This document shows positions 41,710 through 55,758 of a stretch of 64,000 nucleotides of DNA, in pieces. Source of the DNA: Chamaea fasciata (taxonomy: Eukaryota; Chordata; Aves; Passeriformes; Sylviidae); contig JARCOQ010000004.1 in NCBI GenBank assembly GCA_029207755.1, positions 43,060,305-43,124,304 of the forward strand. Direction: 5' to 3'. A program made the position numbers and the translations under genes. The notes beneath the pieces were generated by a model. That model saw only the letters and a program-made list of their open reading frames with translations, was not told where the DNA came from and did no database searches. The number at the start of each line of letters is the position of its first letter. The first letter of the stretch is position 1.

Positions 41710-43583
41710 TAGAGTAGTGAAGCAACCATGGTGTTTGCATGTGCTTAAGTCCTGCAAAACTAAAAAGCCTTCAGGAATATGAGGATATCATCATGACATT
41801 TTTAATATAGAGATATACATACACTAAAAAATACTTGTATATACATATATATTTCTATCTATATTTAAAGTAGACATACATGCCGGCTGGATCTCAGCAT
41901 GAAATAGCCTTCAGAGCTTACACCTTACACCTTAACAATGCTTCAAGGATCAGCTATATATGATGGCTTATACGACCAGTATTTTGGCTTGACAGAATTT
42001 TTGTAAGACCCCCTCTAAGAAAGTCCTTAACACTCTGCCTTTCTAAAGAGTGATGTAAAACTCCCTTGCTGGAACCTCATGCTTTAACTTCTCAGTCTTT
42101 CTACAACACCCATGATGTAAAGGCGCTTTTCTATTTTGGAGGCTTTTTCCTTTAAGACTTTCACCTCTGATCAGATTTTCTCAAAACTGAAATCCTCCAT
42201 ATCTAGCAATTCTCATTCTCCTTCAGACTCACTCTATTCAGACCACAGCTTGAAGTGTAAATGGCCAAAAGACAGACAGGGCATGGAGCTGACTTCTCCC
42301 CACTGCTCAGTGGAGAGGGATTGTTAGTTAATGTGTTCCATGCTGTTTCATATCCCAGCATGATGTGTTGATGTGTTCACAAGATCATGACATTGTTGAC
42401 ATTGTTCACTTTAATCCATGATAAACCCCTACAGAGCCACTACCTAACCACTACCCATACATGTTTATTTTCCTCACCTATGCACCATGTTTCACAAATC
42501 TCTTGCACTGTACTCTTCCAGTTTGTGAAGATTATTCAGCAGTCCAGTCCTATCCCATTCCACTTTGGGAGGAAATATGTATTTTTTAAGCATACATATT
42601 CTATTTCAATATGTAAGCTGTTGATTAATACATTGAAGAGTGGTCTCAGAGCAGCTGAATGGAAGTCTTCTCAGACCACACACTAGATTGCCCAAGAAGT
42701 GTTGATAGTTATTTTCCAAACATAGTCTACCAGTCACATTTGTTCCTGCTTCACAACAGCTTAACAGCACCACAATTCTCACACTTGTTTTTGGGAGTCT
42801 TGTGTAATACACACCCAAACTATGTATTGACAGAGTTTATCTCTTAACTACAGTCAAGATAGGTAACATCTGGTGTTATTCTCCCAATGCCCTACCAGAG
42901 AAGATGTGGTTATTTTATAATTATTTGTTCTTTTTCTGTTGACAGCTACACTACTCCTTGTGATGCCTAAGAATTTTCACCTGAGTATACATTTTTCACA
43001 TATTTGTACCATTGTAGACTTTTAATATATAGTTGTATGGTTTCTGGCACTTTCGCTGCCCTTTCTCACAATAAGCTAACCCTTGCTAACACATTCTTGA
43101 AATTCTGTTTAGTCTTAGTCTTAAGAAGAGAATTACTGACAAGGACATCTTGTTTTCTGACAGAACTTAAGAGACATAATAAGAAATGGGGTTAAGAAGC
43201 CCCATGGCCAACTCCAAGGGTGGTTTATTGGGGCAACTGAGCTTCTATTGGATGTACCTGCTATATATGCTAATTATTAACCTTACAAAAATTGCAGAAA
43301 TACTTTTTCATGTGTGTGCAGAGCCACATTTGTGCCCTTGAAAGCTTTCAATTGAGAGGTGGGTTTTTTTTAATATTATCACTCTTAATATCATTTGTAA
43401 AGTTTTTATTCCATTCCAAGTAATTACAAAAAGTGTGTTTTACTATTTGTTGTAGCATTATTCTGTGGCATTAAATATGACCTCACCTCCTAGCCTCAGC
43501 TAACAAACTGCACTAACCTGAAATCCCATTTTCTTCACCACGCAAAGGTGGTGGAATTAATTTGGCACCATGACATACAAAAA

Positions 43584-43585
<2 letters not shown>

Positions 43586-43621
<36 letters not shown>

Positions 43622-43675
43622 AAACCCAAAAAAAAACCCCAAAAAAACCCCCAAACAAAAAACCCCCAAAACCAC
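43586..43675. repeat. (AC)n followed by A/C-run tract
   Basis: About 15 AC units, then alternating A-runs and C-runs of 3-5. On the minus strand the second half reads as four G-runs separated by T-runs, a potential G-quadruplex with long loops. Confidence 0.93.
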
Positions 43676-44325
43676 AACTAGTACAGTTTCCTGTTTTACT
43701 TTGGCAAAGAATCCCCCTTTTCACACTTGCACAGGAACCAAATAAAAATTCAGAGATTTTTTAAGCTCCTCATGGCAAGTCGGAGGTTTCAAGCCAAAAT
43801 TTCTGTCATAAGCAGTTTACTCATCTCTACTCTCACAGCATGTTTGGCACATAATTTCAGAACCATCATAACTTTCAAGCACAAGGTTTGGAAAGAAAAC
43901 GAAAATCAGGAACTGGTGATAAAAGAAAGAGATAAAAGCCTATCAGAAACTAAATAGGAGTCTCCTGGCATAAACACTTTCTCCCTTAAGGTCCTTAGCC
44001 TTCTCACATTTCTTCTGATGTCAGGCTGGAAATTCTCACAGGTCCTCAGCAAGAAGTTAAAACACCTGATAAGTTTCAAGGTGGAACTAAACTGTGGCTT
44101 CAATTTCATTACCACTTTAAATATTGTCATGATACTTCAGCAGATGCTGAAGCAAGTTAAACTATTATCAAAGCAGGTATCAAAATCTTTCATCAAAGCC
44201 CCAGAACAACTCTACACATCATAAAATTCAATTGCTTACAGGCTCTTTTTAGCTGTATGGAAACTTGAATACCAAAGTTGTTTTGTTTTCATATTTATCA
44301 CGCATTTCACTTTCATCATATCTTA

Positions 44326-44330
44326 TGTGT
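44326..44330 (+). repeat. Target-site duplication (left copy)
   Basis: TGTGT, repeated at 44871-44875. Confidence 0.8.
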
Positions 44331-44870
44331 TGTAGTGGTTTGAAAGCAAAACAAATGAGAGGCTCCAAGTCAGAGATACAATTTAACACGAAGAAAGGAA
44401 AGAAAGTAAAATAAAGTAGATGCAATAATACAAAAGACTAATGACAGAGTCAGAATACAACCTGAGCAGAGTGATGGAAGGAGTCCAGATGAGGTGGCCT
44501 TCCTGAAACAGTGATCCTGTAGAAAGGTCTGGTAGCTCTGTTCCGCTGGGAATCCAGTGGGCAAGGGCCCCCCGTACTGTCCCAAACCCCAGATTATATC
44601 CAGGTGAGAATGCTTGGTTCCTCCCCCTGGGCGGAGCATCTCACAATGGGATGATGGGTCATGCAGGGGGTCCTTGATGGCCCATTAAACAGAGAGAGCT
44701 CCTGGAGGGAGTTATCTGTGAGTCATGGGCAAGGCATCTGATGGGCCATTAACAGAAGATAATGGCCCAGAGGGAGGGGGTCATGGAAAACACTGCCCCA
44801 CCTGGATTCAACAGTTCATGAAGATGGTGATAGAATACTTTTTGCACATCCTATACTACAACCCAGGACA
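44331..44870 (-). mobile_element. Solo LTR, inverted
   Basis: A 540-bp element begins TGTAGTGGTTTG and ends CCAGGACA on the plus strand, flanked by exact TGTGT. Read on the minus strand it begins TGTCCTGGG and has a TATA-like 'ggatataatc', a 'ctgactctgtcattag' segment also seen in the provirus LTR, and ends AAACCACTACA. U3 contains an 'ttctgttaatggcccatcag' box that resembles the provirus U3. It is therefore a distant relative of the provirus family, in opposite orientation. Confidence 0.88.
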
Positions 44871-44875
44871 TGTGT
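44871..44875 (+). repeat. Target-site duplication (right copy)
   Basis: TGTGT, matching 44326-44330. Confidence 0.8.
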
Positions 44876-47800
44876 TTATCAGGTGCTTCATATTTATATT
44901 AGGTACATACCTTTAATCTTGGTAAAACACTGCTTGAATCTAGATATAGGATAGCTGAAAAAAAGACAGAAGATTTGCATGAACTGCACTATAAATAAAA
45001 GGTGCTTTTAAAAATGTCTGTTCAACATCACTGTGCTAATAGGAGCCTGAATAAGTCATCAACATATCTCCAGTTATTTCTCAAGAAAAGAGCTTTCTCA
45101 TTCTAACAGTATATTCACCATTAATAGCTCCAAAAAAACTGCTGTAATCACACAGACATACAAAGATGGAATTCCTCAGAGGGCTTCTGAAGGTTGGAAT
45201 CAATGTCAATTGCAGTAATGCTGTTTATATATCCCCACTGTCAGGTATCATGCACTACTGGGTTTTATTGGGATCTGGCCCAGAGTTATGACATATTTCT
45301 GGGGACCTACAGTGTATACCAAATTTGTGTGCAAGGCCAGGATATATGTGATACACAGAACACACACACCAATCAAGGCATTTCTCACATGGCACAGTGA
45401 AAACACAAACCCTAACACACACACCAGCCTGATCAGGGCAGTGAACTCCTCGGACAGGCAAATCGCCTTTATCTATCAAGTATTTGTTATTGTTTTACAG
45501 CTTAACATTAACAGAACCAAGCAAAACTTCATTTACAGATAAGCATGTTTTACAGAAATTAAATGGCAGTGGCTTTGGAAGTGCTTTTTCCATCATGGAA
45601 GTAATGTAAAGCCAACTAATGCAAGATGATAATATTAATGGGAGTTGGTAGTGTCTGAGTAGAGAGTTGTATGGATTTGTCAAGTGAAGCATGTATCTTA
45701 AATGTATTAGAAAATGATCATCTCACACTGATTAAGGATGCAACATTTCTCTCCACCGAAATGCGCTTTATGTCTCGGAGGCTGCAATGTGTCTTGCAAA
45801 TGGCTTCAGTATTTCACAGACAAATTATGTATTTCTCACTTCCATGTGTTCTGTCACTAAGTGAACGGAGATGCTAGAAAACTCAGCTCAAAAAGATGTT
45901 CACTGAATTTCTGTCCAAAACAGTCGTTTCATTACAATCCAATCTTTTTTCAACTGCTGTAATCCTTTATGAGATGTTTCTCTTCTATTCCCCTAGCAGG
46001 CTATGACACAGACAGACATGAGAAAATTTCCACCCTGTGAACACTTGCTCAAGAGAGACACGTAATCCCTGGTAGTAGTGCTTATTCCTCAGTCAGGTGT
46101 CAAACACAGTAAAAGCACAAACACACAAGCCAGTTTTGTTTAGAGGAGTGAAAAAACCAGCCAAGTGGCAAATTTGGACATCTGTGCTAGACTGTGGCCG
46201 TCCTGTTTTTTCAGTCTAATCTGTCAATATAACCATTTCCCCATTCTCTTAAACAAACACAAACTTCCTTGTTTAAACACTGCAACAGTTCTACCAGAGC
46301 ACAGGTTTTAATCATTCCCTGCTAAGTACACTAGCAAGAGACTCAGAAATGAAGCAAAACATCTTAAACGTAAGCTGCTGATTTTGCTGTGTGCAAAAGA
46401 GCAGGGCATCTGACCCTCAGATTTCAGATGAACTGTAAATAGTGGGCTTCTAAGAAAAAAAATGTGACTCAAAAGGAAATGAGCTTTTTTTTGGCCCCTC
46501 TATTAAAAGAAGACAAATAAATTCAATTCTACTCTGAAAAAATAATTTGAATAATTAATCTGGGGGGAGGATTACTTTCCTATAGGGTAGCCTTTCCTAT
46601 ATTTTCCCTCTATTACTGAGATTATATTAATGTAACACTACTAAAACCTATTCCATTCCATGAGCATTATAATGACAAAATGTGATAAATGCAGCACATT
46701 ATTCTATAGATGGCTGCTGATTATAATATCTCAGAAGATATGACTCTTACAGAAAGACTGTTAGATATATGGAAGAAAATAAATACAATTAAAATCCATA
46801 ATCTATTTTTTCCCAAATATTGACTCATCTTTTTATTCTCTTCAGTCTTTTCCCTTCCTTTTCTCTTTTATTAGCTATGATTCATTTCATTCACGTCTGT
46901 ATTATTTATCTTAGAATTTTATTGTTCTGCATGTTGTTTTCTTGCCTCTCTTTAATAACTATTTGTTCTTTTTCTCTCTGAAAGGAACGTTTGTTTTCCA
47001 TTCATTCTTTAATGCTTTTATGCCTATCACCCTTTACCGACTCAGGCACTTCCTCCCCTTTTCCAGTGATCTTTCTTATTTTCTTTTGTCAGATACTTTT
47101 CATTGCATTCTACTCCTTTTTTCTTGGGCTTGTTTTTTCCTACCACATTAATTTTTCTTTATCCTTTATCCCCAAAGTCTCTTTTTTCTTGCCATTGAAT
47201 TCCTTCCTTTAACTCTTTCTCATCAGGAGATTTCCATACATCCTAATCTTACATCTTTTCCTACCCAACATATGGCGTCTCCCACCCTCTCATTCCTGAT
47301 GGGGTCCTTCTTCCTGTAGTGCTTCAGAGGATATGTTTACACTGACAGAAATGCTATTATCCCATCTTGTTCTTTCACCTCTTGCTTTATTTACACTACA
47401 GTACAGGCTGAGTCTTACCACATGCTTGGCAGTCAGTCTACCCAGGGTCTGGATCTTGTGATTTCCTCACCAATGATCTTGAATATTTTCTACTCGTGAT
47501 TCACCTCTGTGTAATGTGGGTGCATGTGCTTTGTTGGGAGCCTCCTTCCTCCTTAGGAACAGGGTCTTGGACAAGTCAAGGAAAAAGCCTTCCATCATGA
47601 AGTTTCCTTGGTAGTTCATATAATCTTCCAAGAGCTCCTCTTTTACAGCACTCTTGTCAAATGTGTTTCTCCTTAGAAACCATTGTTAAAGAAAAGAACA
47701 AGGAAGGAATTTTTAAAATACTTTATTCTTGGACAATAAAGGAACCACATCACAAACAAGGATACCTGTGTTTGTCTCTCACACAGAGTTTATCCCTCCC

Positions 47801-50079
47801 ACAGTGACTCTGCAGGCTCAATATCCAATTCAGGCAGCTGTACTCCTTTCTTCTTCTTTGTTACTCTCCTGTTTTCCAAGATCATCTCATCAGTGAAGTA
47901 GGGACAAAGAGCAGGTAAGTCTGGAGAAGATATTTATCTCCTGCTAGACTTTTGCTCACCTGTCAGGTTACTCACCACTTTGTTACCCTGGTCAAAATGT
48001 TCATACCCAATTCTCAGATAAAAGACTGAGACAACTGGCTTCCATTAGGTAGTCTAACTGCTCTTGGCAAAGACAGCAAACAAAACATCTTCTTCTACTT
48101 CTTACATTCAGGCTAAAAATAATTAGGCATCTGGTTTTATAGCACAAGCTGGATAAAACAATCCAGAAGGAAAGTGTCATGGACAGTGAATCTGAAACAC
48201 AGCCTGAAATGAGATACAGACAAAACATCCTGTTTTCTTGCACAGTGATGTATATACATTACTTCTTGAGTGATGTACAGGCACTGGAGATAGCATGTCA
48301 CATGTCTGAAAAATATTTCTCCTACCCAAAAGATGATCTCCTCAGACTAATACTGCAGTTTGAACATAATAGTAACTCTTCAGTGTTCCAGTGAAACAGC
48401 TGCTCTTTTTGGTCATCGCTGAATAGTGCCAACTTCCAAACTACCTTTCAGAAAATAGTAGCAGCTGAGAATCATAGGCAGCTCAGATACGGAAAGAAAT
48501 GGAAGGTGGGAATCAAAGTCCCAGCAGGTGTAAATTCTCAAAACCCCCCTGGATACAAAAGACTGAAAATTCACCTAGAAAGTATTTCCATACAGAGTAT
48601 TAGTCATAGTCACGAGGCAAAATTGAAAAACCAGCCCTGAACTGACTAACTGAGAATGAAGAAAAGAACAAAACAAAAGACGAAAAACCTGACTAGGGCC
48701 TGTCACCCAGGTTCTGATTGTCTCCAGAGGTGAGTTCCTCTCACACCAATCTCATCAAAACCAAACAGCAGTTTGCTATAGTGGTTCTGAAAGAGCCAAA
48801 TGCAGAACAGCTGGTTGTCCATACTCCCCATCTGAAAGAATAGATTTAAAGCTTTGCAAAGATTTCCGGCAGTACTTACACAGAAACCCTTCTGTTGCTG
48901 AAGAGTGTGAGCATACTTAGAAAATCATTAAACTTAGAATTTATTTTAAGACAGATTTTAGGCATTTCTAAAATTGCACTGTAATCCTCTGTGCTTGCAA
49001 AGACATTTCCATCTTTGGACCCTCTTTAGATGCTACTATCTCAATACTGTGAAAAATTTCATGTTCTACAATTTTAAGTCCTGTTTTAGATGATTTCTTC
49101 TGTCTGCTGTGTTGAGGTCATCCATCAAAACCACACATCATTGCTCTGCGGAGTCTCCCACTAAGTGCTGGGAAGTCCTGCTGAAGGCTTTTATGTTTAT
49201 GCAATATCATTATGCCTTCCATTAGTTCTGATAAGACTAATAAATCCATTGAAGGATCACAAACTAGAGACACGAGATTCAGATATCCTTCCATATATTC
49301 CCTGCAATCCTGCCCTACAAGGGGGTCAACCAAACAATTTTGTAATCCATCAAACACTTGAACATTCTGCAGTTATTTGTCACCTGGGGAAATGTACGGC
49401 TTGGGGGAAAGGGCATAGTTCCAACATGAATGCAAATATTAGTGAAGGCTGAGGTTATGAAGTTAAAGGATTTTCTCACAAAGAGAATTTGTCCTGAAGA
49501 TTTAAATATCAGAAGTATATGTGGGAAAATACCATCTCAGTGAAAAAAAATGAGCTTTTCATAGAACTAGATACAAACAGCATGAAGTAAGGAATCCAGA
49601 GGAAGACAGTATAGTCCTGCAAGATTCCAAAATTGAAATACAAACATCAGAAGCATCAGTACAGAACAAGTGATTAAAAAGGAGAAATCTGAGAATAAAG
49701 AAGTGTCCTGTCAGACATAGTATGAGTCTGACTATGCATAGTTCAAACTGTTGCGATAGCAAAAGTAAAATTTGTCCTGATCTGGCCCAGGACTACCTTG
49801 CTCTGCTGCTGAAGCCTGCCCCTAGCTCATGCTCACCTCTGTTGCCCACCAGGAACAAAAAGGCCCCTCCAGACAAATCTTAACCTTGGCTTTTTCTTTG
49901 GATTACTGCACCCCAGGAGCAGGAATTCATATTTCCCTTTGTTGAACCATGCACATCTCTTTACAACCCAATCTCATCTCTCCATAGAGTGGTTATTCCT
50001 TTCTGAGTATGTGCAACCCTTCCTGACATGTCATGCACCAACATGGAGAAGCAAGTGCACTCAGTGCTATCATCTGGGC
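44876..50079. other. Unique AT-rich non-coding DNA
   Basis: No gene or nameable repeat is recognised. Pyrimidine-rich stretches occur at 46.8-47.2 kb. Confidence 0.5.
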
Positions 50080-50470
50080 CAATAATTAGGATGTTGAGCA
50101 CTGCTCCCAGCATTCCCTCTGAGGAGCTCTGTTTATAAGGGGCAGACAATATGAGACATTGAATACCACAAACCAGTCAGACATTTTCCATACTCCTCGT
50201 GGCCATTAACATAATGGGTTGCTGGTCAGGACACAATGGCACAATTGCATCAAGCATCCTGCTAAAATCAAGGTAAGAGAAATCCTCACCACCAAGCAAA
50301 TTGTGCCACCACACATGGTGACAAGAGAGGTCAGGCACCATCTATCATTGGTAAATCTGTATCAGTTTTCCCAGTCACGTTTTTGCCCTCCATGCACCTG
50401 GACAAAATAGCCTGCAAGAGGACCTACCCCATAATTTTCTCAGGGAGAGCAGCAAAGCCTGTAACATCCT
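50080..50470 (-). repeat. Old CR1 LINE fragment, inverted
   Basis: Weak resemblance on the plus strand to the reverse complement of the CR1 ORF2 3' coding region, for example 'catgcacctggacaaaatag' followed by 'ctgcaagaggacctacccca' and 'ataattttctcagggagag'. It is highly diverged, and the boundaries are approximate. Confidence 0.5.
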
Positions 50471-52265
50471 CGATCTGCACCTGCTTTGATCTAATCGTGA
50501 TGTCCTGTAAGTGTTTTTAGTTTAACACCACATGTAGTGGAAGGACACAAAGGAAGGGCTATACACAAAGTCTGTGTATAGCACTTGGAAGGTCATGCAA
50601 AGTCGCATAGCAAAAGTAGATGCTCCTGTAACACCTGGGAAATTCTTTAGATGTTCATTTGGGTCTTACAGCATTCTATAGGTGAGCTTGAGGAACAACT
50701 GGAGAGCTGTAGAAGGAAAAGAAAAAAAAAATCTTGTCTGAACTGTCTTCAGCCCGTGTGTCAGGACAAATACCAGTGATTGTGCCTTTCCCCTTTTCCC
50801 AGCAACTCCATTGTGTTTCCCACTGCAAAGCCCTGCATGCCTATAAAGTCAGCACCTTCACTAGCCTGCCCTCCATGAGAACATACTCATATATCTTGGG
50901 GGATTCAGCTGCCTAGGAGGTTTTATGTATATAGGCCAGGGGGTATTGACTTACCTCTTAAGATATCTCTGTTCAGGAGCTGAATCTTTTGTCTGAGCAC
51001 TTTAAAGATACAGGGGGAGGGCATTTGTTTGATAAATTCAACAGGACAGATACTTGAGTGCATTTTCTATAAGACAAGACAAAAGAGGTCTTACAAACTA
51101 ACAAAGCCATAATTTGAATATAAGCTAAAAGAAGAAAGAGATTTGGTAGAGTAATTTAATAGTAAAGGAATTAAATTGTGACTAATATGTTTCTACTGTG
51201 GTATATTCCTGCCTTTTCTTTTAGGCAAGGTTATTTCACCTTTTACACTGTACACTTTGCTCATAAAGTCACAGCAAGGCTACATTCTTTTCCAGAGAAA
51301 TGTAAATATTAGCTATTCAATAGTGAGACGGATTCAAGGCCTATGTTGGCGCAATTGATACAGTTTATGAATACCTAGTTTATTAGTGTCATATATAATT
51401 AATTAAATCCAGGTGACTCCTTTAAAAAGCAATTTGCTAAGCTGTCCAACAAAACAGAAAAAAATAAACAACAACCAACAACAACAACAAACTTTGCTAA
51501 GAGGCATAATTTTAAAAATATATTAGTTACTAGATTAAAATATGAGAAATACTTTTCTTCTGAACCTGCAGCTCAATTGCAGCATTGTCTTCACAAAAAT
51601 TCACAACTATGTAAGGTGGAAAGACAAACAAAAACCCCGTTATTTTAAATAATAAAGATTTTTAAAATGTAACATACTACAGGAGATATTTCCTATCTAA
51701 TAGAAGTGGTAAACGAATGCATTATTTAGTTCAGAATGATTTAAATATTGCTTAATAATTAATGTGCCACTGTGCTAACGTGGCATTATAGACACAAGGT
51801 AATTCAAAGGCAATTAGTAGTATTAGATGAAATTTTTGCTTTGGGGACTTTTATGATTTAGAAACCATTTTTTACCATCAGTTGAAACTTGTTATCTTGC
51901 AGTTAAGCTTAAGCGGAGCCGCATGAACATGATGAGCCCTTGCAGCTCAGAAAAGCAATGCCAGAACACCTCCCTGAATTCAAGCTGTCCGATGGGTGTG
52001 CAAACATTTTTAACCCTGCCACCCCCTCAGCATTGTAGCTAAGATATAAGGGAAGAATGCAGCTTCCTAGCATTGTCTTGCACTTCAGTACTACGGAGAG
52101 GCAAAGGTTAAGAATGAGGAAAATTAGGCAGCCCTGTGTGGCCCAGAGAAAGGCTATTCTGTGGGGACCAACTCCCTTGACATAGATGGGAGAAAGCTCC
52201 GTGAATGAGATCATTTTGACTTCCTTTGCTTACATGCTAATACGGGCTTTCTTCCTTTTACCGAA
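50471..52265. other. Unique AT-rich non-coding DNA
   Basis: No gene is recognised. A short CAA-rich tract lies at 51468-51492. The stretch 51690-51860 is rich in TAAT/ATTA motifs and could be a regulatory element; this is a guess without conservation data. Confidence 0.45.
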
Positions 52266-52470
52266 GCAGGTCAGCCGTGCGGAAGTCCAGCGCAGCGCTG
52301 AGGCCGCTCCCGAAGGCCCGGCGCCCACACGGCCACCCGCCGCTGGGGCTGCGGCCCGGGCCCGGCCCAGCCTGCGGGCGCCGGGAGGCGGCCCGGGAAC
52401 GCAGCGCTCTGCTCACGGCACCGTGCCTGCAGCCAGGCAGCCTGCACGGGGTCTAGGGGGAGACGGCTGG
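52266..52470. promoter_or_regulatory. Isolated CpG island
   Basis: About 25 CpG dinucleotides fall within roughly 200 bases of very GC-rich DNA, with a string of CCGGG, GGCGCC and GCGC motifs. Everything for kilobases on both sides is AT-rich and CpG-poor. The left edge is abrupt and preceded by a pyrimidine-rich run ending in CAG (52269), which would serve as a 3' splice site. The same junction, cag/gtcagc, could equally be a donor. An open frame on the plus strand (52186-52596, 136 codons) becomes Ala/Pro/Arg-rich across the island, and an 88-codon frame runs opposite; neither has a recognised domain. It may be the promoter or first exon of an unannotated transcript, or an inserted GC-rich fragment. 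Confidence 0.7.
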
Positions 52471-54496
52471 ATTTCAGGCCACCTTTCAGGAGTTTATCAA
52501 AGTCACATTTGTCTACGCCAGTCCTCTTCCACAGCACTCACTTTGGACAAGGAGGCAGCACCCGAACATTTAGGAGTGCTGAGGATCATGTACTAGTCAC
52601 AGTGACCATTTACCAGACAGACACTCTTTCTTCTGCTGTTCCTTTGGTGACTTTTTTTAATCCTTGCATTACTTTCCCGTCAAACTCTTTTATTGTTTGC
52701 TCACTGAATTATGTTCACTCCAGAGAAGTGAATCCAGTTCCTTCTGTTCCCACAGTAATCATCAATTCAAGCTGAAGTGAAAGGGTCAAATTTAAAGGCA
52801 AGAAAAAGGTGGTGTAAATTTCTCATTAGCAAATCAATGCAAGTCTGTGAAATTTGGTGTCATTGGACCGCAGTCAGCCCTACTTTAAGAGAAAAAAATT
52901 CCATTAATTTCTATGGGAAGAGAAAAATTTTTAACACTCCATTTTATCCACTGGGCCAAGTTGCCTCTATACCTTTGACAGTGTTGTGAATTTGAATTTA
53001 TCGGGGAGGTCAGCATCTCTGGCACAGTGAATATAAATCTGTATGATTTACCTGCTGAGAGTGGAGTGAAGCTGGAGTAGCAAAAAGAAAGAGTCTGTAT
53101 AAGAAAATAAACTTTAACATAACATTTTCATCATCCCTTTGAACCTCGCTGGTGGTGGCAGTACCTTCTCAAAATGTGCACTGCATTACCCTATCCAAAC
53201 ACTCAAGGAAATGATGAGCAGCTGCCTGGGAGATAGGACATAAAGTACCCAAAAGGAGGCTGCTGTGCATACAAAGAAAATGCCATTCCTGCTGTCCCGA
53301 AGCCTGCCCTTGACTGGCACTGCCCCCCCTAGACTGAGCGATGCTTCTGGGGGGAGAAAAGCAGGAGGACTTCTCTTGAGTACTGGCTAACCATGCGCTG
53401 AAAAGCACTATGTTATCTTACACATATTAAAGTCCTCTAGAAGAATTAGAAACACTGATGATTGAGGAGAACCCAACACAGCCCCCAAAACCTAAAAAAT
53501 GTCCTCCAACCAAATAAAGACTCACCTCACAGCTGTCCACAAGTATGTGCTGTCTGTTCCCGTCCCACTGTGCCTGGCATGCCAGGGAGGGTGCAGGCAG
53601 AGTGCCACCCTTGCTGCAGTGATGAGAGTGGTGGCATCCACTGCTCCTGTAGCATGAAGGGAAACCTGCCACAGACCTCAGCCAGGGCTGGGATATACTC
53701 TGGGCTAATGGTCAACACCAGCTCACAACTTCTACATCCACATTCTTTCTCTGTTTAATTCAAGAATGACTGGCTTATTTCAAAAACAGCCTTTAAAACT
53801 TCTGCATGTAGGGGGAACTTAGTGAATTATTTCACATATGCCTTTGAAAATATAACATGTATTTAAATGTCTGAAAATCAGTTGTAGTTTTACATATTTA
53901 TGTGCTTGTATAAGTACTTAAATGTCTATACATATGACTTTTTATAAGTAGATTTACATATAATATGTATACTTACATACAATACTCAAAATAAGAAAAA
54001 CAGGGAAAGAAAAACACTCGACTATGAAATTTGGTCTAATTACAAGGTTTTTAATTAGCCTTTTGTCATTCAAAGTTCACATCAGAGTCCATTTTCTCCT
54101 TTTTTTCAAAAGATCTCACCAATACACTGTCATATCACAAACCTTATATTATAAACTTGTAAGAGACTTAAGTTCTTGGGTTCGATGGATGCATCATTCA
54201 GACTGGGTCACATTCAGCAGTAATATTGTCAAGGTCAGCCTTGGCTGCTCTTTTTTTAATATTTGTTTTTCACATTGTCCAGATTTGCCTGATATTGTTT
54301 TGTATTTTTAGCACTGTTATCTCTGAAAACCAAGATGAAGAACCATTATACCAGATTCATCTTATCTTCTCTGAAATAAATATGAAGAAAGAAAAATGTG
54401 AAGTTTAAACAGTTTGGAAGCAGTGCCATATTCAACACTGGAAATATTTAGTGGATCAGATTTTCTAGTTGGTCCCTTTAGGCAGAACTGTTTCTT

Positions 54497-54499
<3 letters not shown>

Positions 54500-54545
<46 letters not shown>
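54500..54545. repeat. (CA)n microsatellite
   Basis: About 23 perfect CA units. Confidence 0.97.
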
Positions 54546-54548
<3 letters not shown>

Positions 54549-55758
54549 GTGCATCTAATACTAATATTCTCTTAAAAGAGATTTTTGTGCCCAGGAGCCT
54601 CACGAAACTTCTATCAAGGCTAAAATGAATTTGAGAAGAAGCCAGAATGATAGCACCTAAAGGTGTCAAGGTCACCAAACTGTGTGCCAAATACATGAGC
54701 ACTTGCCCACTTTTACGGCCATAGTATCAATATGTATTTAGGCAAACCTTCTTGTCTGGAGCAAGCACCAAGTTGCTGTTGTGCATCTGATTGCCAAACA
54801 AACCTGGAACTGGACTTGGTTTGTAATCTGCAGCATTGTTCCACTTTTGACATTCACTGAATGCACTTTTCTAGAAATGGTAAAGATTTGCAATAAATTT
54901 TAGAACTGCAGATGTGAGGACACACAACTGCAATAAAATTATTTTCTGTGAATATTTAAAATTTCAGACCCAGATTCCAATCTAAGCAGACAGTCAAGGT
55001 TGGATTTGCTGTGGTCAATGTCTTGTGAGTTGCCAATTGTATTTTCCATAAAAATAGCAGGAATTTTATGAAAGCAGCTGTTCTGGAGAGGGTTTTTTTT
55101 GCTGTCTTCCAGACTGATTTCAGCTGATTTGCCTTTTCCCCATTACTCTAGGAAAAGTACTTCTGTGTGCTCTGTAGAGCAACTGAGAGATGAATCTGTA
55201 TCACCAGCAGGGTGAAAAGATTCACCTTGCCACTTTACTCCCTGGTAGGGTAATAGATGTGAAATAGTGGAATGGCAGACAACAAAGTGGGATAGTACCT
55301 AACACAGAAACATCTAGCGTAGTAGTGAAGCTCTCTCTGCCTTCCTGCTGCACAGCACCATCTCTTCTGCTGGGAGCCACAGGAACACCAAGACCAACAC
55401 ACACAGCTGCTGGATATTGTAAAAGCCCAAGTATGCAAACTAGCAGTTAAAACCTCATCTGGTCTTTGCAGATCTGCCCTGATGGAAATCACTTTAGTCT
55501 AAACTGGAGCATCCTGCATTGCTTTAATGTCCACTAGCTTTTGATGACCCCCTCTGGGGTGATTATTCTATTAGGATTTAACTTTGTAGTGCACATGTTC
55601 TCTGCCCTGGTATGTACTGTACATATTACTTCATTCAGCCAATATTTCAGGAATTAATTAGTTTCTGACTTCTAGTGAAATTCTTTAGATCTAACTGCCT
55701 GTTTTTGAGGAACCTAATTAAAAAACTTTTTAACAATTTATTCCAAGTCCATGTGGGC

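Larger units (their letters stand above)
39321..44325. other. Unique non-coding DNA
   Basis: No gene is recognised. The first 200 bases are GC-rich and may be ERV-derived. The remainder is AT-rich with three simple repeats, listed separately. Confidence 0.45.

Noticed and set aside
52186..52596. 136-codon frame as a protein gene
   Set aside because: The Ala/Pro/Arg-rich centre is what a CpG island gives in any frame. No domain is recognised, so it is kept only as part of the island description.
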